Shown: positions 52,952-63,451, numbered from the stretch's first letter. The stretch is 64,000 bases of DNA from Gracilibacillus lacisalsi DSM 19029 (GCF_000377765.1 NZ_KB898662.1:124001-188000), one strand, 5' to 3'. Notes: generated by a model from the letters alone, not told the origin. Numbers and translations: made by a program.

Positions 52952-54331
52952 TTATTGACTAACAGCTGGCTTCACTTCTTCCACGAGCACTTTTTCTTGC
53001 CATTTCTTACTACGCCAACGAATGAACATTAAACCGCCACGGAACCATTCATCGACAATTATTCCAATCGTCACACCGATTAATCCATAACCTAAAGGCA
53101 ATCCTAATAGATATGCTAGTGTTACACTTACTCCCCACATCGAAAGAATTCCTACCATAACTGGATAAGTAGCATCACCTGACGCCCGCAAAGAACTAAT
53201 AATCACAAGGTTAAAAGTTCGACCTGGTTCCAATATCATTCCTAAAAATAGAATGATTGAACCTAAAGCAATAATATTGGCATCGTCCGTAAAAAATCCA
53301 AGTAAGAATTTCCCGGAAAAAGCGATCACAGCTCCAACACAAAGTGCAACAATAGTTGCTATTTTCAAGCCACGGTACATCTCCATGTATGCCTTCTCTA
53401 ACTTCCCTGCACCGACAAGCTGACCTATGTATATTTGCATCCCCTTGGCAATGGACAAGGAAAATACAGTCATAAAATTCGTTAAATTCTGTGTATATAC
53501 CCTTGTTGCCAACGCATCAGCACCTAGCATGGTAATAAAGACGGTGATCGTTAATTGACTTAAATTATGTGATAAATGCTCCCCGGCACCAGGTACACCA
53601 ATACGTAAGATCTTTTTCACATATGCTTTCTTTAACTTGAAGTAATCCTGCACTTTGATTTTGACTGCTGTTTTCTTGTATAACAGGACAAAGATAACAA
53701 CCATTGCCAATGCTCGACATACAGCAGTTGAAATAGCCACCCCCATTACTCCTAACGTCGGTAATCCGAATGGTCCGAAAATAACGAAGTAGTTTCCGAT
53801 AATGTTGAGAATATTCATCCCTAGAGCTACATACATTACTTCTTTAGTAAAACCTTGTGCCTGTAAAACGGAGAAAAGAGTCATCACCATTGCTTGAGTA
53901 AACAGTGTTCCACCAACAATCAAGATATAAATATCTGCATATTCAATCAATTCTCGGGACATATGGAATATATTTAGAAATTGGTAGCGGAATATGACGA
54001 TCATGCTACTGATAAAGAAACCAAACAATAAATTAATAAAAATTGCATTCGCGATCGTTTTACTAACATCATTCAGTTTGTTTGCTCCGACAAACTGTGC
54101 TACAACCACACCTGACCCCATCGCTGTAAAGTTAAACAATACAAAGGTAAACATCATCATTTGATTGACGACACCAATAGCAGCAACTGCTTCATCTGAC
54201 ACAAAACTGAGCATGAAAATATCTGCTATTCTCATGAAAGTGTTTAAAAATACCTCAATAAAGATTGGCCATGTTATCGCTAGTAAGCCGACCTTTTTCA
54301 AAGTTTGCTTTTCGTTGTTCGTTTTTGACAT
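52952..54331 (-). CDS. MATE family efflux transporter
   Basis: 459 residues, twelve membrane helices in two MatE repeats. The N-terminal repeat starts ITWPIFIEVFLNTFMRIADI with AAIGVVNQMMMFTFVLFNF, and the second repeat has GVPGAGEHLSHNLSQLTITV. It exports small organic cations or metabolites using Na or proton gradients. GTGAGGG precedes the ATG. It is the first gene of a run with the VOC and ThuA genes and may export a by-product; that is inference. Confidence 0.93.
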   Translation of the reverse strand: MSKTNNEKQTLKKVGLLAITWPIFIEVFLNTFMRIADIFMLSFVSDEAVAAIGVVNQMMMFTFVLFNFTAMGSGVVVAQFVGANKLNDVSKTIANAIFINLLFGFFISSMIVIFRYQFLNIFHMSRELIEYADIYILIVGGTLFTQAMVMTLFSVLQAQGFTKEVMYVALGMNILNIIGNYFVIFGPFGLPTLGVMGVAISTAVCRALAMVVIFVLLYKKTAVKIKVQDYFKLKKAYVKKILRIGVPGAGEHLSHNLSQLTITVFITMLGADALATRVYTQNLTNFMTVFSLSIAKGMQIYIGQLVGAGKLEKAYMEMYRGLKIATIVALCVGAVIAFSGKFLLGFFTDDANIIALGSIILFLGMILEPGRTFNLVIISSLRASGDATYPVMVGILSMWGVSVTLAYLLGLPLGYGLIGVTIGIIVDEWFRGGLMFIRWRSKKWQEKVLVEEVKPAVSQ

Positions 54332-54591
54332 TTTACCCTCACCACTTCAATGAACCGACATTGTAACTTCACCTTTGTTTAACGACTAAACTAAAGCGCT
54401 ATCATTTATGATTTTACATGATATGATAGATTTACTCTAGCATAATGCTTCACTAGATTTTTCTTTATTGGTTTAGATAAATTCTATTATGCTGTTCATT
54501 TACATGAATTATTGTTATTCTTTCCTTAACACTTCTGTCTATTTTGTCTAAGGATCCTGCAAATAGGAGAATACAAGAAGGAGAGTGGGAT

Positions 54592-55557
54592 ATGAAGAAA
54601 TTTCCATTAGTTGCTATGGGGAGCTTATTCGGAATAATGCTAGTTGCATGTAACAATGATAGTGAGAATGAACGAGAGGAAAGTAATTCCAAAGAGGAAA
54701 CGGTTGCTGCTGATCAATTTGCAGACGAATTTCTTGCAGGAAATTTTGATGTGATTTATCACCAGACAAGCGAATCGTTTCAAGATATGGTGACATTAGA
54801 TGAATTCCGTGAAATAGGTAGTGAATTTAATAGTGGGGTCACTAACTTTGAACTTCTATCTGAGATGCCTATTCAACATGTAACAGAATACCAATGGATC
54901 AGTGACGAAGGAGACAAAGGTATTGTAAGTCACTTTGCAGACGATCAAACAATCGAGGGGATTCAACTTACACCTATCAGTAGTCACCCGAAAAATGATG
55001 AAGTATATACAGAAAATACATATCAAATGCCCATGATCGGAGAGTGGTTCACCTTTTGGGGTGGTACAAATGAGCTTGTCAACTATCATTATGCAGTAGA
55101 AAGTCAGAGATATGCCTACGATTTACTTATTGTAGAAGATGGATTCACCTATAATGGCGACCCTACAGATAATGAAAGCTATTATGCATTTGGGCAAGAT
55201 ATTGTCGCACCTAGAGAAGGAACAGTTGTCTCCGCAGAAAATGACATACCTGACAATACACCTACAGTTGATACTAATGCTGAGGAGCCACTTGGAAACC
55301 ATGTTATCCTGGAGCATGAAAATAATGAATACAGTTATATTGCCCATTTCAAACAAGGATCTCTTGAAGTGGACGAAGGCGATCAAGTTAATGCTGGTGA
55401 TTTGTTAGGAAGCGTGGGGAACTCGGGGAATTCCAGCGAACCTCACATACATTTTCATGTGGCGGACGGGACTGATCTAGAAGAATCTACTTCTATCAGA
55501 ATAAAGCTAAAAAATGAAGAAGAACCTGTTCGTGGTGACATGGTTGACGGATTTTAA
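54592..55557 (+). CDS. DUF3887 plus M23 peptidase lipoprotein
   Basis: 321 residues from the ATG at 54592 (AAGGAG upstream). Signal peptide ending in lipobox MLVACNN; an acidic linker; DUF3887-like domain about 40-120 (ADQFADEFLAGNFDVIYHQT); M23 metallopeptidase in the C-terminal half. Zinc-site segments are HYAVESQRYAYDL, YAFGQDIVAPREGTVVS and EPHIHFHVAD. It should be tethered outside and cut peptidoglycan cross-bridges or bind wall peptides. Confidence 0.87.
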   Translation: MKKFPLVAMGSLFGIMLVACNNDSENEREESNSKEETVAADQFADEFLAGNFDVIYHQTSESFQDMVTLDEFREIGSEFNSGVTNFELLSEMPIQHVTEYQWISDEGDKGIVSHFADDQTIEGIQLTPISSHPKNDEVYTENTYQMPMIGEWFTFWGGTNELVNYHYAVESQRYAYDLLIVEDGFTYNGDPTDNESYYAFGQDIVAPREGTVVSAENDIPDNTPTVDTNAEEPLGNHVILEHENNEYSYIAHFKQGSLEVDEGDQVNAGDLLGSVGNSGNSSEPHIHFHVADGTDLEESTSIRIKLKNEEEPVRGDMVDGF

Positions 55558-55592
55558 TCAGTTATCTTTTATATAATACTTCTAACAGGGGA

Positions 55593-55668
55593 CTAGGAAT
55601 TTATTCAATAGATAGTTTGGTTTCTCGTCGAATAAAACTCATCTACTCGACGGGAACTCCTAATTTTT
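55593..55668 (+). terminator. Probable terminator after the M23 gene
   Basis: TTCTCGTCGA pairs with TCGACGGGAA (one G-T pair), with the outer flanks AGGAAT and ACTCCT partly continuing, followed by AATTTTTTGC. It lies about 60-110 bases past the stop. Confidence 0.45.
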
Positions 55669-55796
55669 TGCGTCCTCCTGTCCTTTAGATTACTTCTATT
55701 CGACGCCTGTACAATTTTTACCCTCTTGTCTTTTAAGAAATTCAGACAAATATATGGATAGCATTCTATTACGTGCCCGATATACCAAGAAAATAG

Positions 55797-56202
55797 CTAT
55801 CTTTTAATACAATCTATTAATAACTCTCTGTCTTCTGGAAAACTTAATTCTAATTTCTCTAATTCATCTATGTTTATCCAAGCAATATATATCAATTGAT
55901 CTTGATTTTGAATTTTTCGTTCACCTCCAACAATCTTCACTAAAAAATATTAAACTTCAAAAGAAATGCCAAGTTCCTTATGGCTACCTTTTTTAACCTT
56001 TAATTCATCCACTAATTCAATAATGTAACCTGTTTCTTCCTCCAAACTCCCGAATACAGCATTCTTCAAAAGCGTCGTTTTTTTCTTGTCCTTCTGATGG
56101 TACAGACCATTCTTGTTTCCCCTTGTAATACCATAAGCAATTCGGCATTTTCATTGATACATACACCTGAGGAACCAAGTCATCTTTGTATGTTTGAATC
56201 AA
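55797..56202 (-). pseudogene. Decayed Nudix hydrolase
   Basis: Reading down the minus strand gives WELIQTYKDDLVPQVYVSMK, then the Nudix region EGQEKNDAFEECCIRE. One inserted base then shifts the frame. The sequence resumes in the next frame as LEEETGYIIELVDELKVKKG, hits an in-frame TAA after ISFEV, and continues as YFLVKIVGGERKIQNQDQ to SFPEDRELLIDCIKR. The Nudix box itself is eroded (SEG for GGG, D for the first Glu). Two disabling changes plus decay mean it is dead. It fits MutT/YtkD-like Nudix proteins. Confidence 0.75.
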
Positions 56203-56425
56203 CTCCCATCCATTTTTAAATAAAAAACGGCACTAAAAAATTTATCAAAAGAACGGGTAATAATTACTAACCGCGATAATTTCCTTTCTATTAAGAATAT
56301 CTGTCATTCAAGTGATTTTTAGGTGAATGACAGATACTCTCGCATATTGTATTCTGGATACTTTTTTATGAAAGTTTCTAATAAAAAGGGAATTACAAAA
56401 TAGAATAGACAAGTCCTGTCAAAAA
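56203..56425. other. Gene-free stretch with a 13-bp inverted repeat
   Basis: TATCTGTCATTCA (56298-56310) and TGAATGACAGATA (56324-56336) form a perfect dyad with a 13-base loop. No T run follows in either direction. It lies between the Nudix pseudogene and the sulfatase stop and may end the sulfatase transcript. Confidence 0.5.
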
Positions 56426-57784
56426 CTAATAACCTATTTCTTCTAAAAACACTTTCCGCTGACCACTTTCCCTTTCTGTCGCACTTTGAATGACAGGATT
56501 TTCTCCCTCCACCTTAAGAATGTAATCTAATAATCTCTTCCGTAAATATTTTTTTACCTCCCTGTGAGATTTTAGTTCAATTAAATTGGTCAGCTCATAA
56601 GGATCTGCTTCAAGATCATATAAAAATTCTTCCTGATAAACGGATGCTTTATCATGCTTAACAGGGTCGATGGACAGATTGGAAACACTGTACTTCCATC
56701 TCTTTGTACGAAGTACTCTACCTACTTGTGATTCACTGATTTGAATAAACACTTCATTCTTCCAATCCGTGTCTTTATTATTTACCAAAGACAAAAAGGA
56801 TTGTCCCGACAATTCATCAGGTACAGTGATTCCAGCTGCATCTAATAATGTAGGTGCAAAATCAATTAAGCTTACTAGTTCTTTCTTTCGTCCACCCTGA
56901 ACAAAACCAGGTCCGGTTACAGCTGTAGGTATTCGTACAGAACTCTCATGGCAAGAGCGTTTATATTCTTGGTTACGTGTTTTAAAATGACAGCCATGAT
57001 CTGAAGTAAACAGTACAATAGTATTATCCTCTATTTGCAAACTTTTAAGTATATCCATTAATCTCCCTAATGCTTCATCAAGTCGTTTTACCATGCCATA
57101 ATAGCCACCTAATTGCTGAAAAGCCGTGCCACTTAATGCCTGAAGGTCAGGTGGTGTCCATTTAGACGTATATCTTTCACTATATCCTGTTGGTGCTGGG
57201 TAATTATCTGTACGATTTTGATGGTGTGGCTCTAAGAAGGATAAAAATAAGAAAAAAGGCTGTGATTTTTTCTCTTCCTTTTCGATAAAACGAATCGCTG
57301 CATCTGTCAGCGCATCAACACGATAACCTGGTAAATCAACAGGTTCTTGTTTGTTATTATAAACTCTTGTTTGATAAGGTTCGGACGTATGCTCTAATCC
57401 ATTGGCCGCAAGCCAGTAATCATAGCCACCTTGCCTTTCTTCACTTACTGGTTCTTCCGCAGCTAAATGCCATTTTCCGATATATCCGGTATAGTAGCCA
57501 TCCGCTTTGAAGTAATCCGCTAAAGTCTTTTCCTCCGCCGGTAATGGAATACCATTTTTAAAGCAACCTGTTTCTGTTGCATATTTTCCCGTTTGAAAGC
57601 AAGCACGTGCAGGCGCACATACAGGTTGGCAAGTAAAAGCATGATATAAGTGTGTGCCTTCTTGTGCAATTCTGTCAAAATTAGGGGTTAAATCTAAGGG
57701 ATTACCATGAACACCAGTGGTATCCCAACGCTGCTGATCAGTAAAAAATACAATGACGTTCGGTTTAGTAGATTGTTTTTTCAA
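56426..57784 (-). CDS. Sulfatase (arylsulfatase family, Cys-type)
   Basis: 452 residues, TTG start seven bases after AAGGAGGG. The sulfatase motif is C-A-P-A-R within CQPVCAPARACFQTGKY, whose Cys becomes formylglycine. Metal and active-site segments: VIVFFTDQQRWDTTGVHGNP, GYIGKWHLA, FLSFLEPHHQNR, VLFTSDHGCHFK. No signal peptide, so it is cytoplasmic and would desulfate imported sugars. No maturation enzyme (FGE or anSME) is in the window. It follows the GH106-like gene by 12 bases, pointing to a sulfated, probably rhamnose- or uronate-containing glycan. Confidence 0.92.
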   Translation of the reverse strand: MKKQSTKPNVIVFFTDQQRWDTTGVHGNPLDLTPNFDRIAQEGTHLYHAFTCQPVCAPARACFQTGKYATETGCFKNGIPLPAEEKTLADYFKADGYYTGYIGKWHLAAEEPVSEERQGGYDYWLAANGLEHTSEPYQTRVYNNKQEPVDLPGYRVDALTDAAIRFIEKEEKKSQPFFLFLSFLEPHHQNRTDNYPAPTGYSERYTSKWTPPDLQALSGTAFQQLGGYYGMVKRLDEALGRLMDILKSLQIEDNTIVLFTSDHGCHFKTRNQEYKRSCHESSVRIPTAVTGPGFVQGGRKKELVSLIDFAPTLLDAAGITVPDELSGQSFLSLVNNKDTDWKNEVFIQISESQVGRVLRTKRWKYSVSNLSIDPVKHDKASVYQEEFLYDLEADPYELTNLIELKSHREVKKYLRKRLLDYILKVEGENPVIQSATERESGQRKVFLEEIGY

Positions 57785-57796
57785 GTGATTCCCTCC

Positions 57797-60700
57797 TTAT
57801 TCCATTTCTGTCACATCTATCAGTTCATGTTTCTTGTAGTCAAAATACTTCCCTTCCAGTAGGCCTACTAACGTATTCGTAATCCGTACCGTAATTTTAT
57901 TTGCACCTTTGTTTAACTGATCCCCACTCACGTCCCAAGTATAAGGAGTCCAAGCTTTTACACCTAATGGAACATCATTAACCATTACTTCGACAACATC
58001 ATGTATTTCGTCGATCTCTTCGATATTTATTTGATAAGTAGTGTCTTCAGTGTGAAGCTCTATGTTTCTAGTGAATTCAATGGTCCCTGCATAAAAAGGT
58101 AATCGTTCAAAAGGTCCGACCAATGAATAAGCTGTAGTTGGTTTTTCTACCAGAATAGGTGTTTTCTCTTGATTAAACTGAATTCCGAAATCTCCTCTGA
58201 AATAAATAGGATCGACAACACCATCCCAATCTTTCTCTACTATTCCTTTGATTGTTATAACATTTCCTCCTTTTTCCAAATAATGTCTTATATCCGCAAC
58301 GATATTACAGTGATCATAAACAAACACATCTTCAAAAGACTCAGAATCTATCTTTCGAGCATTTATATAGATCGACAATCCTTCTGATATCGCATTGCGA
58401 TCCATCACAAGTGTACAGTCAGGCGGCATATTATCAACAATAAACATTGACTGATAGTTAACGTCGATCGGATAATTTAAACTAGCTTTCATTGGTGTAC
58501 CAAATAACTGTGTAAAGGAAACAGGTAACGTATTATTTTGAGCTAAATCTTCGCATTGATCAATGAAAGTTTTGGCAGCTACTTGACTTTGTTTGATATC
58601 AGAACCTGCAATGTTCAAATGAAAGGAATCAAATCTCACGATGTTCTTATCCTTTGTATCCAATTGCCATTGTTGCTTACTCTCTATTTCGATGTTTTTC
58701 ACTTCTTTTTTGCTTATTGTTATTGGATCGGAAATTTCCTCAATTTGAACCATATAGGATTGATACGGTTCAAATGACAAATCGATTTGCCAAATCCCTT
58801 CTCTCCATATCGATGTTATGGGTGTTCTTTTCCCTGTTTCTAAATCTATCAAGTAGTAGAGATAATCCTCTGTTGCTTTATAAAGTCCAAGCGATACCCG
58901 GTGTCTACCATCTTCCTGATTGGTAATAAAAATCAATTCAGAATCATCCAATTTCCGGTGCTGAACTAAAAAGCTTTGTGATTGATCTTTTACATCCATA
59001 AATACTTCGGCACTTATAGTTTTTTCTAGTAAAGATATGTTTGCAGAAATAGGTAGAAAGTAAGCAGCTACTTCATCATCCTCAAATAAATACTTCATTT
59101 CTTGATAATGATCAGTATCTCCTTCAATCTCTTCGTATGGTAATAAACCGTTAGCAATAACAATTCCGCCTTGATCGAGAAATTGTTTAATTTTTTCCCA
59201 AGCCTGTTTTTCTAAATTTGTCATTGGCGGCAGAATTAATACTTGATAGGTTGCTTTGCCAATTTTGATGTTCCCGTCTGCTATTTCTGCCTTCGCTAAA
59301 ATTTCTGGATCTAGATGATCATAATCTTTATAAGCCTTGGTTAGCTCCAGACAAATAGTTGCCCAGTCATGCTTTAGACTTTCCAGCATAGCCTTTTCCT
59401 TATCACATTCCCCTACATAGGAAAAAGAAGCAAATGGGTTTGCCATTTTAGTCCAGAAGCTTGTTGTCGGATCCAACACAGCAATCGGACGAACTACTTC
59501 TCCTTGACTCATGAGATAACTTATTCGCGATACATAATCACCAAGCTTTCGATAATGCTTCCAGTACGGATTTTGGATAAACTGCGAAGGTGGTGCATCA
59601 TGTTTCACTAAACTATTTAGTGTATAAAAAAACGCATGAAAATTAAAGAAATTAATCCCTAATACTGCTAGTCGATCAATCATCCACTTCGCATCCTGCA
59701 ATGTCATCGACCAGCCTACACTATGAAAACATTCGATTAACGCCCGATCTCGATTTAGCTGATTACTCAAGGCACTTATCATTTTTGGATTGGCTCTCAT
59801 ACTAAAGAAGTACCTTTTCATAATCCAGTCAAGTGAACGTCCCAGCTTCTCATGTGCACTGTCCCCACCAGGAACATGACTGTAAACTTGCCCTGACATC
59901 CTTGCAGACGGCACTTCGGCAACATAGTCGATGCCTGCTTTCTCACACCAGTCGTGTATTTGCTTATGATAATTATCTCTTAGCAAGACATGGATCGACT
60001 GAAAGTAATGATAGCGAACTTTAGCATAATCTTTCGCATCAGTGATTAGTAAGTATAAATAGTCTCTAATATCATATCCATAGGTATCTTTTATATATGG
60101 AACTAGCTGCGGTGACCATGGAAATCGCCCTAATAAATGGGTTTCATCAGTAAACATTCCCTTCACTGTCTTTCCAAAATGTGTACCCATTTTTTCTAAG
60201 TAACGATCATGTGTTACTTGTATAAACGTTTGAATGGCTTCTTTATGCAATGGATCCACAAAAGTTCCATAGTATTTAAAATCTTCTATTTCCTCTTCAA
60301 TAAAGCAATGAATCTCCCAGCTTCCAATAGGTGCATCCCACTCTAATACTTTCTTAGGTCCGTAAGTAAAGAAACGCCTTTGATTATAGGTAGTTAATCC
60401 CGTTTTTTGATAAATATGTTCTACCTGTGAATTGCCAATATGCCCTTTTAAATCAATTGCTTTGTCCCATAGTAGTTTCTCTTCATTTGAAGCCATTGGA
60501 ACTGCTTTGGCATATAATATTTTCCCCCAAGAAAATTGAATGCGCACCTTCTGTTCTCCGTTAATTTTTTCAGCATGATGAACCAGGTTTGTTTGTTTAG
60601 CATCCTTATGCTCTAATGTCACTTCTCCGCCAGCCATCCCGCTTGGATATGGATACTCATCATATAACCAAACATCCATACCATAACTTGCAGCAATCTG

Positions 60701-60910
60701 GATCGCGTATTCTACCCTGACAAACCATTGATCAGACAAGTAAGGTACGTCCATTCCTTGTCTTGGACAAATATACACGCCTGTCACATGTTTATCTGCC
60801 ATTTCTTTCAGTTGATGGGAAATCTCTTCTTCTGACAATTCTCCATTCCAAAACCAAAATGGATGGATTCCGTATTCCGGATGTGGATGCTTAAAATCTT
60901 CCAGATTCAT
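57797..60910 (-). CDS. GH106-like glycoside hydrolase (alpha-L-rhamnosidase type)
   Basis: 1037 residues, cytoplasmic. The N-terminal TIM barrel region has the family look (YGIHPFWFWNGELSEEEISH, GVYICPRQGM, MDVWLYDEYPYPSGMAGGEV, VKGMFTDETHL, NFFNFHAFFYT), and the C-terminal half is beta-rich with a carbohydrate-binding-like end (NKGANKITVRITNTLVGLLE). The family includes alpha-L-rhamnosidases, often on plant or algal glycans. GGAGAGGTG precedes the ATG, and a cre-like box overlaps the untranslated leader. It is co-transcribed with the sulfatase. Confidence 0.82.
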   Translation of the reverse strand: MNLEDFKHPHPEYGIHPFWFWNGELSEEEISHQLKEMADKHVTGVYICPRQGMDVPYLSDQWFVRVEYAIQIAASYGMDVWLYDEYPYPSGMAGGEVTLEHKDAKQTNLVHHAEKINGEQKVRIQFSWGKILYAKAVPMASNEEKLLWDKAIDLKGHIGNSQVEHIYQKTGLTTYNQRRFFTYGPKKVLEWDAPIGSWEIHCFIEEEIEDFKYYGTFVDPLHKEAIQTFIQVTHDRYLEKMGTHFGKTVKGMFTDETHLLGRFPWSPQLVPYIKDTYGYDIRDYLYLLITDAKDYAKVRYHYFQSIHVLLRDNYHKQIHDWCEKAGIDYVAEVPSARMSGQVYSHVPGGDSAHEKLGRSLDWIMKRYFFSMRANPKMISALSNQLNRDRALIECFHSVGWSMTLQDAKWMIDRLAVLGINFFNFHAFFYTLNSLVKHDAPPSQFIQNPYWKHYRKLGDYVSRISYLMSQGEVVRPIAVLDPTTSFWTKMANPFASFSYVGECDKEKAMLESLKHDWATICLELTKAYKDYDHLDPEILAKAEIADGNIKIGKATYQVLILPPMTNLEKQAWEKIKQFLDQGGIVIANGLLPYEEIEGDTDHYQEMKYLFEDDEVAAYFLPISANISLLEKTISAEVFMDVKDQSQSFLVQHRKLDDSELIFITNQEDGRHRVSLGLYKATEDYLYYLIDLETGKRTPITSIWREGIWQIDLSFEPYQSYMVQIEEISDPITISKKEVKNIEIESKQQWQLDTKDKNIVRFDSFHLNIAGSDIKQSQVAAKTFIDQCEDLAQNNTLPVSFTQLFGTPMKASLNYPIDVNYQSMFIVDNMPPDCTLVMDRNAISEGLSIYINARKIDSESFEDVFVYDHCNIVADIRHYLEKGGNVITIKGIVEKDWDGVVDPIYFRGDFGIQFNQEKTPILVEKPTTAYSLVGPFERLPFYAGTIEFTRNIELHTEDTTYQINIEEIDEIHDVVEVMVNDVPLGVKAWTPYTWDVSGDQLNKGANKITVRITNTLVGLLEGKYFDYKKHELIDVTEME

Positions 60911-60924
60911 TTTTTCACCTCTCC

Positions 60925-60938
60925 GTTAAGCGTTTTCA
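60925..60938. promoter_or_regulatory. cre-like site in the GH106 gene leader
   Basis: Read on the minus strand, TGAAAACGCTTAAC matches the cre consensus at 12 of 14 positions. It lies 15-28 bases upstream of the start codon, where a bound repressor would block elongation or initiation. Confidence 0.5.
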
Positions 60939-61030
60939 ATTTGAACTATATCGGTTATTCCCATTGCTGACAATAATACATTTTTGATTGTACATAAGAC
61001 TATTTTTATAAATTTGTCTTATATTGATTA

Positions 61031-63373
61031 CTAAACTTTGCGATAAAGCGAGCGATACTCACTCGGAGTAACCCCTTCGTTTTTCTTAAAAAGGCGATTA
61101 AAATAACTATGGCGATAACCAATATTTTGTGATACTTGATTAATTTTCAAATCTGTTTCGATCAGCATTTCCTTTGCCTTGTTTAAGCGAATGTTAGTTA
61201 AATAATCAATAAAGTTCCAACCCGTGATGTCTTTAAATACTTTACTTAAAATAGATGGATTCAATTTTACTTGTTCAGCACACTCATCTAATGAGATATC
61301 ATTCATATAATTTTCTTCTAGTAATTCAATGACTTTCTCGACGATGATTTGTAATCTTTGATTTTTCTTTTGTGACAACTCATCAATCATCGGGTCAATT
61401 ACTTTCACTTCAAACCAGTGATTGATTTCTTCCATATCTTTAATCGCATTCAATTGCTGATACAAATTAGCCCCTTTATAGACAAAATCGTTCATTAACC
61501 CGGATTGCATCGCAACCTGTAGAATACTGCCTAATAATTGAAATGTAGTTTGTTTAAAGAGTGCTTCGTTTGTATACTTAGAATTAATCGATTGAAAAAA
61601 TGCTTCCAATAACCATTTCGTCTCTTCTTTATCCCTTAACCTGATAGATTGGGATATTTGCTTTTCGATATCAAAAGGATAATCAATAGCTTCGTTTTTC
61701 TTCGTTAAATAATCCATTTTTTCAATCTCAATGATTTGATTATTTTCATGGACATTGCGAAAACTCAAGGCATTTTTCGTTTCTTCAAAATGGTTATGAA
61801 TCTGTTTAATACTTTCAATTCTTCTGCTGATACCAATGGATACGCCCATCTGGCATATTTGATTGGTATATTTAATCAGTTCACTACTTATATCGACAAG
61901 CTCTTTTTTTAATTCATTATAAGAGTTGCTATTATCATAAGTAATAAATATACCTAAAGACAGATCGTGAAAATTAATGACATCTGCTTGGATGTTTGCG
62001 TTTTGCATCAGTTCTTCGGTAATATTACTAGCCACAAACGTAATAAGCCCTTCATCTTCTCCAAACTTATCCTTGATTTTGGAAAAGCCAAACAGTTGAA
62101 TATACATTAAGATATAATGATGATGTTTAACTGCCCATCCAAAATGTTCCATCCGCTCGATTAAGGTCCGCTCAGGATAAGAATAGAAAAATCCTTGGAT
62201 TAATTGTAATAAGAAGCCCTGACGTAAATAAGGAAGCTGTCCTTTTATCCTTTTTTGTAGCTGTTCACTTTCCGTTGACAGATTCTCCCACGCTTGCTCT
62301 ATTAGTTCAAATTCACTAATGGCTTCCCTGTCGCGATTTCGGTTCATTTTTTCTAATAGCTTTTTTACCGGTGCATACAGTTTATTCGAAACAAAAATAG
62401 TTAAAATAATAGCAATGAACAACATACTGAGGCTAATAATGAGAAATAACTTAGAAATAAATACAACTGGTTCGGTAATCGTTGATAAAGGCGCAACAGA
62501 TATATATTTCCACTCTTCCTGTAACCGCGAAATCGAATCATATGTGACCGTATATCGAAGCCCATCCCATTCTAATACAAAAGGCTCGTTTAAAAAGGCA
62601 TCCTGATTTAATTCAGTTAATACTTCATTTTCAAGAACAGTTAAATTCCTTCGGCCATCCTCTGTAAAAATCCAATCTGTTTCATTTCTTTGAATAAAAA
62701 CAGAACCTTCATCATATGGAGATTTAATTAATTCTAGTAATGCTTCTTTGTTAAGAAAAACAATGATAGAAGCTGATTCAGGGGAGTTTAAGGTAGTAAG
62801 TTTATGTACTAATTTAATCGGAGCATATCTGCTTTCATATCCTGATTCAATTGGTGTTAAATCTGAAGTCCAAAAAATATTTCGATCATATTCATGTAAT
62901 AAACGTTCATAATTTTCTTTTTGTTCATCTGTTGTTAAGTGAAAATAGCCATTTTTCGAAAAAACTAACGGCTGAGGTTCATTGATAAATAATTCTACTC
63001 TTCCAATTAAAGGGTTAGACCCTTCCATAATTAATAATGTATTATAAATTCGATGCACACTTTCATATTCGGTTACGACATCCACACTATTATACGTATT
63101 CATGAAATTCGAGTCAGATGCCCAATGTCCGAGTAACAGCTCAATATTAGTTAAATGCTCATCAATTGTTTCAATTGTTTTATTTAAATAATTTTCATGG
63201 ACTTCATGCAACTCATTTTCCATTTGCGTTTTACTGACAATAAATAATACAAACGTAAAGATAATGCCTGGAAGACTTGTAACGAATAAAAAGACAATTA
63301 AATTTTTGCGGTAATTCTTGTTTAATAGTAAATGAGCAATATAAGTCCGATAACTTCTTAGTTTTTGCTTCAA
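61031..63373 (-). CDS. Membrane-bound AraC/YesN-type transcriptional regulator
   Basis: 780 residues, TTG start nine bases after AAGGAGG. Membrane helix about 23-47 (KNLIVFLFVTSLPGIIFTFV), an extracellular sensor domain of about 250 residues, and a second helix about 300-325 (FLIISLSMLFIAIILTIFV), followed by a cytoplasmic linker and a C-terminal AraC double helix-turn-helix (ISLDECAEQVKLNPSILSKV; INQVSQNIGYRHSYFNRLFK). Such regulators sense extracellular glycans and activate neighbouring degradation genes, here the GH106/sulfatase pair and the solute-binding gene. Confidence 0.9.
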   Translation of the reverse strand: MKQKLRSYRTYIAHLLLNKNYRKNLIVFLFVTSLPGIIFTFVLFIVSKTQMENELHEVHENYLNKTIETIDEHLTNIELLLGHWASDSNFMNTYNSVDVVTEYESVHRIYNTLLIMEGSNPLIGRVELFINEPQPLVFSKNGYFHLTTDEQKENYERLLHEYDRNIFWTSDLTPIESGYESRYAPIKLVHKLTTLNSPESASIIVFLNKEALLELIKSPYDEGSVFIQRNETDWIFTEDGRRNLTVLENEVLTELNQDAFLNEPFVLEWDGLRYTVTYDSISRLQEEWKYISVAPLSTITEPVVFISKLFLIISLSMLFIAIILTIFVSNKLYAPVKKLLEKMNRNRDREAISEFELIEQAWENLSTESEQLQKRIKGQLPYLRQGFLLQLIQGFFYSYPERTLIERMEHFGWAVKHHHYILMYIQLFGFSKIKDKFGEDEGLITFVASNITEELMQNANIQADVINFHDLSLGIFITYDNSNSYNELKKELVDISSELIKYTNQICQMGVSIGISRRIESIKQIHNHFEETKNALSFRNVHENNQIIEIEKMDYLTKKNEAIDYPFDIEKQISQSIRLRDKEETKWLLEAFFQSINSKYTNEALFKQTTFQLLGSILQVAMQSGLMNDFVYKGANLYQQLNAIKDMEEINHWFEVKVIDPMIDELSQKKNQRLQIIVEKVIELLEENYMNDISLDECAEQVKLNPSILSKVFKDITGWNFIDYLTNIRLNKAKEMLIETDLKINQVSQNIGYRHSYFNRLFKKNEGVTPSEYRSLYRKV

Positions 63374-63451
63374 TCATTTTTCCTCCTTCTGCATAAAATG
63401 AGACTTACATCATTAGACATTCCTTTATATCCTCCGTTTCTCCCCTTTTCA

